Assembly (NCBI GenBank): GCA_003342895.1 | Contig: PTFA01000017.1 | Location: 1,300,016-1,364,015, forward strand | Direction of reading: 5' to 3' | Source: Casuarius casuarius | Lineage: Eukaryota; Chordata; Aves; Casuariiformes; Casuariidae | DNA length: 64,000 bases | Part shown: piece by piece, positions 10,058-23,215 of the stretch | Layout of the letters: each line of letters starts with the position of its first letter | How positions within the stretch are numbered: the stretch's first letter is position 1 | Notes under the pieces: generated by a model | What the model was told of the DNA's origin: nothing | The model's input: only the letters and a program-made list of their open reading frames with translations | Databases searched by the model: none | Position numbers and translations under genes: made by a program

Positions 10058-13000
10058 GTAGGAGTAACTTTAATTTGCTTAGGAACTATACCCTAACATG
10101 ATTCCATCCCAAAATGTTAACAGCAGAAAGAGAGGTTAGGAAGCAGAGCCAGAAACAGGGTTGAAGGTCGGCACAGAGACTGAACATGCAGCTTCCACAA
10201 AGCTTAGAGAAAATGAATTGGCTGTTATATCCCTAGAGCAATATTCACCACAAATAAGCACTGCTTTAAACTCTTTCCGTCTCTCCTCATTGATTCACAC
10301 TCCCGAGTGCTATCCAGTACCTTGCATCTGAAATAAATTCTAGTAGTTTTCCACTTCAAGGAAGAAGCTAAGAAAGGGAAATCCATTTGCACACCATGTC
10401 ATAACAGAAACAAATTTTTCTCACAGCGCCACTTCCATGCTGTTTTGAACAGTACAATTAAAAAACAAAAGACTAGAAGTTTACTGATCGGCAGCCATCT
10501 CATTATCAGATGTCTTGTCTTTGTCATTTCCATTGCACTACAAGGCGTAACCACTAGGCACTGGAGTTGTAAAATATCCATAAATTGTTTTTGTATTGGT
10601 AGCACAAAGGTTTGCTATTGATCCAATTTTGCTATGGATAACTAAATTTACAGGCTGGTTTAACAGGAACAACAGAATGTATCACAAAGCGCTGACAAAA
10701 CATAGCTTGTCTGTGATGGACAAGCAATCTTGAGTGGTGTACTATGGTGTTATATAAGCTCTGCTACGTGGCAATTAGTCTGCCTGGAAATGTGGAATAT
10801 GCACACTGGCATGTTAACAATCCCTTCTCTCAGAGAGATGGTAAAGGCCGTCTAGAACTTAATGAGGCTGCTATACTAAAACATGTGATGGTCAAGTCTG
10901 GGGAAACTGTTTAGTTCAAATACCAGCAGAGAAAGATAAGAGATTACAACAAAGCAAGATGGACAGACCAATTGTATTATTTGAACAGTATCAAAGGCAG
11001 AATAGGGACTGCGGTGCTATGAACTGAACTTCAGCACCAACTTTGAGGCAAACAATCCTCATGTCACAGAAACGAAAAAAGGGAAGATTAAAGTGAAGAT
11101 AGCACAAGAAGCATAGCATAGGACATCACACAAGTGCAAGACTTAGGTATATAGGTATAGGTTTATAGGTGAAGTCCTGATCACCTTCAAAGGAAAGGCA
11201 GTTTTGTTCATCTGCCCTGTATTTGGAAATTCTATGCTGTGTAACTGTGATTTTGTCAGGGTGCCCAATTATATGCATCTCATGCCATCAAACTGCACCT
11301 CACACACCCACTCCTTTATTCTCTTGATGCAGGAGGAATATATCAAGTACAGAGAAAATGGCTACCCCCAAAAATGGGCTCACTGAGGAAGCTCTTCACT
11401 AGGCAATATCCAGTACAGGGATGTCACACATGGTTTACATTGATTCACATCCTCCTTACCCACTATCACTAATGGGAAACCACAGAGCATCTAAGGGGGA
11501 AGCTCTGTTGCTAGCCAAAGACACAAGGTTGCAAGGAAATATACCAAAAAATTACACCAAAATCCTTTCAAAAAAACAAAGAACCCCCTGATGATATCAT
11601 CATATTAGATTACATCAGTGTTGCCATCCCTGTTGGTATCTCACTTGTGCTCCTTCTCTTGTTTGGGTTATTTATGTATGTCTGGCATCCCACATCTACA
11701 CACAGATCTAAGATCTGACTCTCCCTATGCAGCTGCCCCTCTCTCTTTCCACTGTGACTACAGAGGGAGCCTGAGACATCTCAGTTCCTAACAGAGGTGC
11801 CTCAGTTAGGTTCCTTGGCTTAGGTGGGATGAACTGCATATTCTTTAGGCTATATACTTTTCTCTCCTATGCACAGCTCTCACACAATCTAGAGCTGAAC
11901 CCTGATGAGGACTTGCAAGGCCTACCACAGTATAAATAAAAGATGACCCTTTACAGCCAGTTAGCTGGGATACAATCAGCAATGTAGGTTATATGATACC
12001 TGGTGCACACACAGTGGACATGGATGCTATTCTGTTACACTCTTTCTGGAGCAGACTTTAAAGCAGACCTTAAAGCAATCAAGCCATACACAGAAACCAA
12101 GAAGCTTAATCCCACTGCTCAGTCTCTGCATGAACTTAATCTACTACCACATGATAATACAGTCTCAGCAGAAATAGCTAAATAGAAATAAAAAACTCGG
12201 TTCAAAATTTTAGAAGAAACAACTTTTTCGTAACTCTTATAACTGTAGAATCTGTGGGTTTTTATTTTTATTTCAAAATTCAATCTGGACAATGTATCTT
12301 TACATTTTTTCAGGTTCTGACATTTTGCCAATAGGTCACTTCAGCCAAGAAAACTTTTCCCTGATAATATGTCCTCCAGTTGTCTGAGTCACTGCAGTTT
12401 TCTTTATATACTGCAGTCATATGAAACAATTTCTAATCAGCACTATTTTCTGAACTGACATTTTATCAGAAGAACATATTCTTGCCATCAGCTATGCAAG
12501 TGATCGTTCATCCACGAATAATAGCACAGAAGCAAAAGCAGTTGCAGTTGTTTAGACTTCAGAAGCCTAACTGTATACATGAACATGTGTGCACTCTAAT
12601 TCATGACTTTACATTATTATTAATTCTGTTTTTAGTAAATTCCTGAATCCTGACCCTGAAAGAGGGGAATCACAGGTGAAGAACATATAATTATTTGTAG
12701 GAAACTAAGATTTACTTATCAATGCCAAAAAAGGTGTACTGTCACAGTATCCTATATTGTTCTTTACCACTAGAATCAGGGAAACACATATATAGAATAT
12801 TCAGTATTTTCAGGGCTTAGTAGTCAGTTGGTATCTTTATCCAAGCTTAAAGAAAAGAAAGTGTTTGACAGCATTTGGGGAAAAATGAAATGNTGTTAAA
12901 AAAGCCAAGATCAGCTGCTGTTCTACTACTAAATTTATTCATGCACCTTAAAATAGGTAAGATGCTCAGTTTTGGTTGGTGTCCTTATTTCCCAGTCATT

Positions 13001-16000
13001 AGGTAGTGCTGTGAGAAGTCCACATTTGTAGACACAGGGAGAGCTTTGAACTCTGATCCTAATAGATGTAAAATTCTGCTGTATAGACACAGATGGTGTG
13101 AGGAAATGATCACAAGCAACAGCAAGGTGTTGCCAGGTGTCCTTATGCCCTTTTTCTGCCAGGCACTTTGGCACAGAGGATCTACCACACAACGGCAAGA
13201 CACTCACAAGCAAAGGTCATCAGACTGAGTTTGTCCTGTTGCAGTGGTCTGTTGAGCTGAGACAATTGCTAGCATCATTCATATGACATACAGATATCCT
13301 ACTGAACATTGATTTTTACCTGTTCTGATTCTCATAAAGAGATTTTTAAGCAGGAAGACTCGAATCCAGATCTCAAACCTGCCAAGACCCAGGGATGCTC
13401 AAAGCCATATAAATAGAGCAGCTTGAAAACAGTCATCAAGGTCTGGTGCATTTTAGTAGGTATGCATTTGTGGTCTTTAAGAAAAATGGAAAATATTTGC
13501 AAAAATCATTCTATATCAAAAGAGAGAAAAAAATCAAAATGCAGAGAATGTAATAACATTCTCTGTAATAAGCTGTCTTTTCACTGATTTCAATAAACTT
13601 TATATCAAGTTTTGATGTTCAATTTCAAGGGTCAAAATGCAATATCTTTATTAACACTGTATCATCCCTTACTTCACAGGTAGTTTTATTGGATTTGGCA
13701 GCACTAGCACAGATGTATTCTTTATTCTGAACAATTTCAGTAAATAGGCTGCTGTTTGAGATCTTCCACAGATCCCAATCCTCCTCTCTCCTACTAGTTT
13801 TTTTCCCAGATAACAAGCTTAATTCAACAAGACTTATCTCAGCTTAACATACCTGTAAGATGAGAGACCACATCATTTGCCAGAACTCAAATTATGGTAG
13901 CTTTGTACTTTAAGCCTTTACCCATAGTGAATCTCACCAGAGACAGTCTTCTTCTAGTAATCAAGTACCTTTGCATATTTTCACCTGTCTTTCCTTATTG
14001 CTAATGCATGCATTTAGGATGGTCTTAGAAAGACCTTAGAGGCAGGTGCAATATACAGAACCTTTCCCAAAGTCAGAGCATGATAACAGAAAATTTTTGG
14101 CATAGCCAATAAAACTGACTGCAGGAATCCCAGGACAATTTATAAATTCATATTTTTTATTAGGGGAAGGAATGTTCCTTACAAAAAAAAAAATCAGCTT
14201 AGAGGGTTAGAGCAAAACATAATAGTCACAGCTCAGAGCATGTGCTCTTTCCTGATGAACATCTGGAAAAGCTGAATTACCCTGAGCTACGCAACAGAGC
14301 ACCCAGCCACGGTGTGTCAGCCTGGTGTTCTAATCCATCTTGGGGGGCTGCTTAATCTTGCCAGATACAAAAAGTTTGCACTGTTGCATCCATATTGTTG
14401 TCATTCCTCTAGGTGCTACCAGGACCTTCATCAAAGAAGTTTCTCATGGCCAAGCCATGTTTCCCTTACTAGTCAAACTAGAGGAAGGGACGCAGCAATT
14501 CTGTTTTTCAGTATTAATATATGAAGTCAAGACTTGATGATACACAGCTGGTTTGTTCACCGTTTGTGCAGACCCTGAACCTGTTCCTTTGAAGTCAACA
14601 ACAGTTTTACTATCATCTCGAGAAGAAGCAAGTACAGAATAAAGAAGAAGCGGGTCAGCACGATCATTTTCTGGCCTCATCCCTTGTTAGAAAAAGATGA
14701 AAATTATTTTAAGAAGAAACAAAAGACTCTGTGCACCAGGAAGCATAAAAAACGCAAGACAATCTACTCATTCATATTGCATTATGCCTTTAGAGATAGC
14801 TACCAAGGCTAGTTGATTCTATTTATTCACAATTATTTGGTTTTTAGACCTTAACCTTAGCCCTAGGAAGAGAAAAAAAGAATCAAACATCATGCCTTGT
14901 CTAATGAGAGGAAGTTAGATGGAAAAGAGCTATGAGACAAGCATCATTTCATTTCATTACAAAGAACAAATCCTCTACTGAATGCTTGTGCTCCTTAGTC
15001 AAATGGACTCTCATGAGTCAAATGGGCTCAGGAACAGCGATTGAATGCCATCAAATTTTTTGTTTCTAATTCTCACAGACAGTCAGATCATTTTCAAAAT
15101 CTCTTAAAATGAAGCCTTTAGTTCTCAGGGAAGTTCTTGGCAGTAATTTGTGCTGATGATAAACAAGCCTCCACTAACTACATTTAAAGTGAGAAGAAAA
15201 GTCTTCACATTCAGATTTAGATATGCTCAAATGGGATGAAGCAAAACTGCAATAAAAACTAAACCATTTCAATATTTCTTGACTCCAGGTGAGTTCCCAA
15301 TATAGTGTCTTTGTATGTGGAAGCTTCTTGACCTTCTATATAGAAACTAGTTGATAGCTTACTTTTTAATTGCTTTGAAAGGCTCATCAAGAGATTTGTT
15401 TTATTCCAAAATAAGCTATTCTTGAACTGAATACAACCAACTTGAGGAGAAATACCATGAATCAAATTTTTCCTTGACATCTCATTACACTCACAACCAG
15501 AATGGCAATAATCAGAACTCTGCCTTCTCATTTCACCTGGAAAGGATTAATTTGTCTGCTGCTCTGTGGAATTATTACTGCCAAAAGGAACATGAATGAC
15601 AAATTAGTCTTTAAGAGACCTTAAATACACAATAGCCTCCTGTAGCAGAAGCAAAAATGTAATGGTCCGTATGGAGAAATTCTGTTTATCTATGGGCTTG
15701 TTTGAAATCCCACCAACGCAAAGTATTCATAATAATAAAAAAAAATTTACTTAGAAGGCGTTTGACTTTCTGTGATCTTGCTGAGTACCTAAAAAGAATG
15801 GAAGCTGACATGACACATAGCAGGTGAAATTGTTAATGCTGTATCACTTTGTTTTCATAGCTAAAGAATAACAAAAGCTAAGTTTTTTCACCTGAGGGTA
15901 GCTGCCCTGAAGCAAACAACAGTGAAAACAAGAAGCAAGGTTTATGATAAGGTAAACTAATAAAGACTAGCTCCAAGGAGAATACAGGTCATGAGCCCTA

Positions 16001-19000
16001 TTCACACCCTGTCCACAGGTATTTGGAGAAGGGTGAAGGAGAAGTCAGATAAGACTCAGTAAATGTACTACTGCACCCTTCAGACCAGTAGCATATAAAT
16101 TTATACCATGATTTAATTTAATCTTCCTTGTCAAGATCCATAAACTAGCAAATTTTAGTCAACTTAAGCCTCTGGTTGTAAAGCCTAGTAGAAATAAAGT
16201 CTAGTTGAAGTCACACAGCTACCATTTCTGTACTGAAACTAGGACAATCCAGTTGTTCAGTACTCCTTAAGGTTATATTTCACTTGTTTACATCAATTAG
16301 ACCAAAAAGATATCTAAAATAGCACTGAGATCTTGCAGACCAGTTTCAAACACTGTATTCCATAAGGCAAAGCATTCCAAAACCACCTTGCCTTATCCAG
16401 CTCCTGCGAATGAAGCCACGATGACCACATACTGATAGAATTTATCAGTCTTAGCCTTATGTAGAACAGATTTCAGTGTCGTTCTAGGAANCAAGATGAT
16501 ACAACTTAGCTTACAGCCCGTCCACAGCTGATGCAGAAATCCTAATGGAAAACAAAGAACTAACTGGCACGAGCTTCCATCTTAAGGTTATACAAAGTTC
16601 AGCTATATCTTGTAACATTATACAGCTGAAAGTATTGTAGGTGAGTGCTTCACAACTTAACCAAGGACAGGCAAGGCCTTTATTCCTTCAGCAGATTCTC
16701 AAGCTTAGATGAAAATGTGTAACTAGCAAAAAGAAACTTTTTCTGCAGAATTCAAAGGATGATTTTCAGAGGACAAATAGATAGGGACACCTTCTAATTA
16801 TCAGCACAGCTGTCATTTTTAACACTGACTGAACAAGAATAATGACCAAAACCCTCAGAGAAGCCACAGGAGGTATCAGGAGTCATGCTCATTCCTTTGT
16901 CACAGTGCCTCTTTTCCACGCTTACTGCTGACCTGTTCTGCAGCAACTATCTTGCTCTTGCACCAGTGCTCTGGTCTCTAAGCTGACACACTGAAGTGAA
17001 AAGTTCAAGCATTTCCTACACCTCTTTTGTACATGCTCTTTGAAGACACTAGCTGAAATTCTATATTCCTGAAACCAAGAGCCAGATAGCTTAGGTGATT
17101 TATGGGGTGCAAAGTCCAGGTCACAATCTAGCCCCAAAATAGTATTAAGTAGTCCCCAAAGCAGAGCTCCTTTACATGAGACATTTAAAATTGAATGAGG
17201 CATATCACTGGAGAACATATCATAGAATGAACTTGTGTCCTGACTGAGGAAGGAAGGAACAGAAACAATTGAATGGCCCAGTTAGCAGGAACGTGCAATG
17301 TTTTGCAGTTAAAAATACATTTGGCATTTCTTGAACGACAATAACAAATGACCAGGGGAATAGAGGGGAGACACAGATTCACACAGAGACCCAGTAGAGA
17401 GAAGGCAACGGTTGTCACACAGCTTGCAAGAAGGGCACACAATACCCCAGTGAATTACAGCATAATGTGTTTTGTTTCTATCCAGCACATTTCACATGCC
17501 TAAAGGGAGACCCTTCATTAACACAAAAAAAAAATCACTGCCTGGTCCACTACTGGAAGCCAATGAAAACAGCCAAAAGTTGAATCTTGTCATCTGTGTG
17601 AAGACACATTACAGCAGGACAAGCGTCCACAGGCAATGAATTTGTAATGCAAAAAGAAATCATAATTCAAGGCCTGCCCCAGCATATTACAGGTTAGAGC
17701 TTGAAACTGTCAGGAAGCCAGTGGTTCAAAATCTTTCTACACAGAAACAAACTTTCGAAATGGGGTCATAAGTATAGACAGGGCTGAGATGATGTGTTGC
17801 TCAGCTGTAAGCAGCACCTTTCACCTTACTTTTAGAGATTTAATGGCCCTTGAAGACAAAGAGCTAATGAAAATAGAAAGAATGAATAAAGGTTTGTTGT
17901 GACATTCTTCTCAGATTAAGGCCTTATTCAAAGTAGCGTGGTGTTGAACAACATACATTCTGGGCTGAAAGATGGACAAAATGCTAACTGTAGTCTCAGT
18001 AGTTTACTATGCAACATCATGTACAAACCTGAAGCATCTTTTGGTCAATTAAGAGCTTATCTCAAGTGAAATGACTTTTAAAGGAAAATCACAAAATGTA
18101 CAAAACCTTCTCCATAATAGCCCTTCTTTCCATGTGAAAACACTAACTACCAAAAGGAAAGGAACAAAGTATGAAACAAAAACTTCCTTAACATTTTTCA
18201 AAACCATTAACATTCTGTCTGATCAGAAAAGAGTACAAAAAAACCTAAAGAGTGAAATAATGGCAACTTATCTAAAATCAAGAATAGACACAAATCCCTC
18301 CAACCTTCAATTGGCTTGAAAGTGGAAACCCATAAAGAGTGTCTTCTCCTGAATGATTACTAGCTTCTGAAAGTTTCCCATTTTTAGTTCAGATAATATT
18401 TCATAATAATCTAATAACTCTGCAAAGAGTTCTTGAAGTGAACTCAATCTGATGACTTACACTCTGCATAACTAGAAAATGTCTACTGCTTACAGATCTT
18501 TTGAGCAACACAAAAACATAATAAACACATAAGACTACAGTAAGGTTGTGATCCCTGAAGTTCAGTTTCTCTGAAAAAGAGATTCTAAAAGCATCTCTGT
18601 GGGCTTCCAATACCTTCAAGATCCAGGTACAAGTCTTTCCCTACAGAAATCATTACGAGTTTCATTATTAACTGCAGTCATGCCAGAACTTCATACTAAT
18701 GAAATTATACAGGAAACTACATTTCCTCATTTTTATATTTGATTTCTTGATTATTCAATCTGTCATCTGAAATAAGTTTTTCCTATTATTTAATAAAAGC
18801 AAAGATTCTATAAGGTGTACTTCTTAACCATCCTACTGACAACAGCAAAAGCAGAGAAGAATCCAGATAACTCTCACAGAGATTATGTAGTGCTAGAAAG
18901 TGTAAAGCACTGCAAATGCCAGAGTGTGTGTGGCCAGGCAAGAGCAACTTAAATGAAGAAGATTCAATATTGAATGCACACAGAAGTAAATTGGGGGGTA

Positions 19001-19397
19001 AAAAAAAAAGAGCTGATTTTTTCACAAACAATTTTTTGAGTAATTATAAAAATACATCTTTTTCCTGTGAAGTAGAGCAGTATTGAAGCAAGGGGAAATA
19101 CACTATATCTGTTTAAAACTATTCTCATAACTACCTTTGGAAAGACTAATGCTTCTGTCCACTACCAGGAGCCCCTGATATTAGCTCATGAGCTATTGGT
19201 GAACATTTAATTATCAAAGTAGTGTGTATTTTAATATATGTATTAGTAATACCCTATTACAAACCTTTTTCCTCACAGCCAATGAACCATTTTGTCAAAA
19301 TTATAAAAACACCTTGCTTTCTTTGCACCTTGCACCTTTGTTTCCTTACCTGTAAAGCGCACTAACAATGGATTCAGACCTGTCCTACTGACATGAA
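10058..19397. other. non-coding stretch, mainly unique
   Basis: No gene, RNA gene or clear mobile element is seen over these 9.3 kb. Ns sit at 12893 and 16491. A perfect plus-strand donor motif (CAG|GTGAGT) lies at 15286-15294, but the sequence before it has stops in all frames. A minus-strand CAG|GTAAGG donor lies near 19348. All open frames are under 100 codons. Confidence 0.55.
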
Positions 19398-19480
19398 AAT
19401 TCTTTCCTTTCCTTTCAGATTTTTCTTTCACCTTCCTCCTTTCTCCCTAATGCTTCTCTCTTTTGTTTTGTTTTCTGAGT
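19398..19480. repeat. pyrimidine-rich tract
   Basis: About 80 bases are dominated by CTTTCC, TTTCTTTC and CTTCCTCC words, ending in TTTTGTTTTGTTTTC. This is low-complexity sequence and shows no fixed unit. Confidence 0.6.
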
Positions 19481-21223
19481 CTGAGGGTCCACAGATCTCA
19501 GGAAGATCCAAGAGCATAATTAGTGATATTCAAATGTGAAACAACCCTCCATCCCTTTGCGTGATCTGAGAGAGCTCACAATACAGCAGAACGATGAAGG
19601 ACTCATTTGCAGTAGGGCCAGACACTAGAGTGAGTCTGCTGCTTTCTGCCCAGCCCCATAGAAGACTGAGATCAAGCAGGAGCTGACATGGCACAACCAC
19701 AAATCTGAGGGGGTGTGAGAACCTGTGAAAGTCACCCTGCATCCTGTGACTGGGCATGGGTGCTCCAGACTTCTTAGCAGCCCAGGTAAAACTTTACCCA
19801 CTGGTTGATGGGAATTGCACCATGTTCAGCAGATGGTACCAAGAACCCAAAATAGTAATGCAACAGAGCTGGGTAGGTTGTCTCCTTCCAAAAATGACTC
19901 CTTTTGAAGGATATTCTTGGGTGGTGAAGAATGTCTTTCCTAAAAGCTTTAGGGCAGCCTTCAGTGCAAGACTATGTAGATACAGCATTGGCTGAAGCAA
20001 CCCTACATCCAGTAATTCTCAACTACTAGAACAGACTGAAGGAGCTTTCACTCTTCCCTCGTACTCAGCAGAACCAGACTAAACAACCATTATCCTTTCA
20101 TCCATCAGGCTATCTATTACTATCCCCATAAAGGCACATCCTTTTATCCTTTGAAATTATTTCTGCTTATGCATCCCTTTGCCCACATATTTTTTTGAAA
20201 ATTTTCTTCAACCGTAAGCCAGAGTAGTGAACTTTATATGATCAGTGCTATCTGAAAAAAATATTGGCAAAACTTCCCTGGCAAAGACCTGTTTAAGCAA
20301 TAATAACAATATGAAAGTACATGCTATATAAGCTATTAATGCACACTATGAATGAACTGAAGCCTCTGAGCTAATGCATGAGTGTGCTTATCTGTCGGAG
20401 GTAGATATGAATTGCCTTATAAAACATGTCAAAATGTCTCATGTAAATTACATTATCTTGCTTTAAACCTTAATTTGTTTAAGCCTTTTGAAAAACATCA
20501 TTTCTACTTCACTGAATCTTTCTGCTCTTTAATTTGTTATAGGAGAAAATAGCTGGAAAACTTGTGTCTTATTTAACCTAACATTGGCTGGCTCCTCCCC
20601 AAAGTGGAATTACCCCAACTGCAAATCTTTACAGTCTGTGAGGTTCCATTAGCACCTTGGCACAGGTGGTAAGTTTGCCCCCTTTCACCGACAGAACACA
20701 AATTTTGTTCTCCTGAACTAGGTATCCTACCAAATAACTAAGGCCTCTGAGGTGAAGTCATACAGAGGGCAGAGCAGACTTCCTGGTGTGTCCTGGATTC
20801 CCTGGATCTCTGAAACTGCTTTGGGATGCTCTGTGAAGAAAACACATAGTCATTGTTATTGCCTTGGAATGTTCCCACTGTGAGAATATTTCCTTCTTAC
20901 AAAACATACTTTAGGGACATGGAAGCAACCTACAATGAAAGAGACCCCAGAGTCACCTCAACGCAGAGCTGCTGCAAGAGAAAAGAGCTTCCAAACAAAT
21001 AAACTCTAGGACTTACACCATGTCAGTGATGTACGTCACCTGTCCCTCAGCCAAAAGTGTGAAAGCAAATTCTGGAGTTCAACAAACTGCATTCCATTGT
21101 TTCTCTCCGGTGACTTTCACCACAAGAATGGGAAACCCAACACTATGGTGTCATACATACCTTCATGCAATACTTTACATAGGCCAGCCAGATAAATGAA
21201 ACCAGTTTCTATCCTGCTCTTAA
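19481..21223. other. non-coding stretch
   Basis: No feature is supported. Open frames are below 80 codons and no element is recognised. Confidence 0.5.
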
Positions 21224-21267
21224 GGACGAGCTTTTACTATGCTTACGGACAAGCTTATACTATGCTT
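21224..21267. repeat. imperfect 23-bp tandem duplication
   Basis: GGACGAGCTTTTACTATGCT-T (21224-21244) recurs as GGACAAGCTTATACTATGCT-T (21247-21267). The period is 23, with 2 mismatches in 21 aligned positions. It is an old local duplication. Confidence 0.85.
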
Positions 21268-21649
21268 GAGAGTAGAAAAATGTGCAAGAGCACTAAAATA
21301 CAGTAAGGTCTCTGTTAATTTTACATAAATAAATAAAAAATATTTCTCTGATATATATAAAGCACAAATCATTGCATTATATGAGACAGAAGATAAACTG
21401 TAAACAGACAAGCAATGCAGCAGGAAGAGAAAGAAAACCATTCTACCACAATTAAGCCACCCAGAAGATGATTAAATTTCCTTAAATCATAGATCTAGTT
21501 GGCTAAAGGTCTTTAACCTTTGAAAGCTTTCCCTAGGATGTGTGCCCTAGACTAGGACATAAAGGGTCATAGAAGGATCTAGAATTAGAGCCTCTGTTTC
21601 AATTTAGCATGGCTGCATATCAGGGCATAATAACGACAGGGAAAGGATG

Positions 21650-21860
21650 ATCCTGTGATTAAAGCACAAGGAGTGAAAAGAGCTGAAAATTCCTAGCTCC
21701 AATACAAACTTAGTATGTGGCTTTTGGCAGAGAATATAATCTCTAAATTCCCATTTTCCCTCCTATGAAAAAGAGATAAATAATTCCTCTCCCTCCAAAG
21801 TTTTACATACACATAGCATTATATACCTGAGGGCTCCATATGGTGTATAATGCGCTGGTG
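21650..21860 (+). repeat. MIR-like core-SINE (degraded)
   Basis: The order of matches follows MIR-type SINEs. A tRNA-like head is seen (GTGATTAAAGCACAAGGAGTG then ATTCCTAGCTCCAATAC, compare 'ggttctattcctggctctgcca'). The core follows (GTATGTGGCTTTTGGCAGA, compare 'tgtgtgaccttgggcaagtc'). After it come CTCTAAATTCCCATTTTCCC and TATGAAAAAGAGATAAATAA (compare 'cctcagtttcccc...ctgtaaaatggggataata'). Comparison is with remembered consensus features. The whole arrangement makes it more convincing than the copy at 4.44 kb. Confidence 0.55.
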
Positions 21861-23170
21861 TTCACATCCAAGTTACTCAGAAACACAGGGTGTCTTTTTA
21901 AGTAAACGAGCATCATCTATCACAGATTGACCTTTTTAAACAGTTTATTTATTGTTTTGCTATATAAAGTGAGATGTAATTTTTCCCACCAACAGATTCT
22001 TGGTGAAAATGATAGAGTGTAACTCTCATTGAGCAAGGAAGTCATAGCCCCTCTCTCTGACCGAATGAATGTTCACTTACATATTTCATGCAAAATGTAA
22101 TGAAGTCAACTCTACAGAGTGAGGGCGACCCACATCAATATACCTCATATCTCATATCATGATTATGTAGAAGAAAACCACACCACTTTCCACATCAGTT
22201 AGGACCAAAACAGCACTTCAAAACTAGAGCTAAGAAGCATGGAAGGGAAGAGAAGGGGAAAAGGGAAAGAAAAAGAACAGGATAGGAAGAGCATATGAGT
22301 AGTTGAATCCTGTAGGAAGAAAGGGGAAAGAATGTAACAAGAATTCAATGCAATCTGAATTTGCTGTTATGATTCTGTAACTGAAGCTTGAAGCACTGAA
22401 GAAGAATCAAGAAATTAGTGTACCACTACTAAAAGCCTACTGAGGTTGCAGAAAGCGCTTAGACCTAAGTAGTTGTTCTATACTCATCTTTTCTTCTCTC
22501 CAGTTATCACTTGGAAAGCTACACTCTGCAGCAAGGACAACTAAGTTTCCCAACGTCGGTCAAAGCAGCTTTTTAAAGAATAGCTGTAACAGAGATACTT
22601 AAAGGAACTCAGAAATGTCTTAACGACCCAAGGCTGGGACTACTTCGCCCTTCCACTGACAGTCTTGTAGTTGACTAAATAAGAAGAGAGAGAAATATAT
22701 TCAAATGCACACTCATTGCCTCTCTATTTTTAGCATGCATTCTCATCATCTGTTTGCAATAGCCACCTGTTATCTCCCATATTGTACTTTGATTGTAAGC
22801 TCTGCATGGCAGGAACCAATTTCATTCACTACCTAGTACAACGGAGCACTCTCTATGGTGGTTGTAGTTGCCAAGAGCTAACATATACATAAATAATAAG
22901 CAGGTATTTGGGATTGGTCATTATATGCACACTCAGAACTGTTGCTACATGTTTGTAGATGCTGCTTCCTCCATACAGCCTGGTAGAAAGTCTTCACTGC
23001 TGGGTGTCATGCAAGCCCTGGCATTGCATAGTGAAGCACCACTTCCAAAAAAGAAATATGAAGAAGAGAAAGGATCAGAGAAGAGATAAACTTGCCAGGA
23101 GGCTGACATTAATCCACATAGAGCATCCTCCCACCAACACAACTGCATGTGGCAGCCTGGAAATGCTAAA
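21861..23170. other. non-coding stretch
   Basis: Apart from the purine tract listed separately, no feature is supported. Confidence 0.5.
22228..22332. repeat. purine-rich (GA) tract
   Basis: About 100 bases of nearly pure A/G with words such as GGGAAGAGAAGGGG, AAAGGGAAAGAAAAAG and GAAGAAAGGGGAAAG. This is low complexity of the kind able to form triplex or purine-motif DNA structures. Confidence 0.7.
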
Positions 23171-23215
23171 GAGCTTCAAGTTTCAGCCCAGTCTTAGGCT
23201 GAAACTTGGCAGCTC
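23171..23215. other. strong hairpin, 12-bp perfect core stem
   Basis: CAAGTTTCAGCC (23177-23188) pairs perfectly with GGCTGAAACTTG (23197-23208) across the 8-base loop CAGTCTTA. The flanks GAGCT (23171-23175) and AGCTC (23211-23215) extend the stem to 17 Watson-Crick pairs around a small internal loop. It is too short for a typical pre-miRNA and lies outside recognised repeats. Role unknown. Confidence 0.8.

Noticed and set aside
15241..15294. Perfect CAG|GTGAGT donor as an exon end
   Set aside because: All three frames before it contain stops back to the nearest acceptor-like site, so no coding exon is supported.
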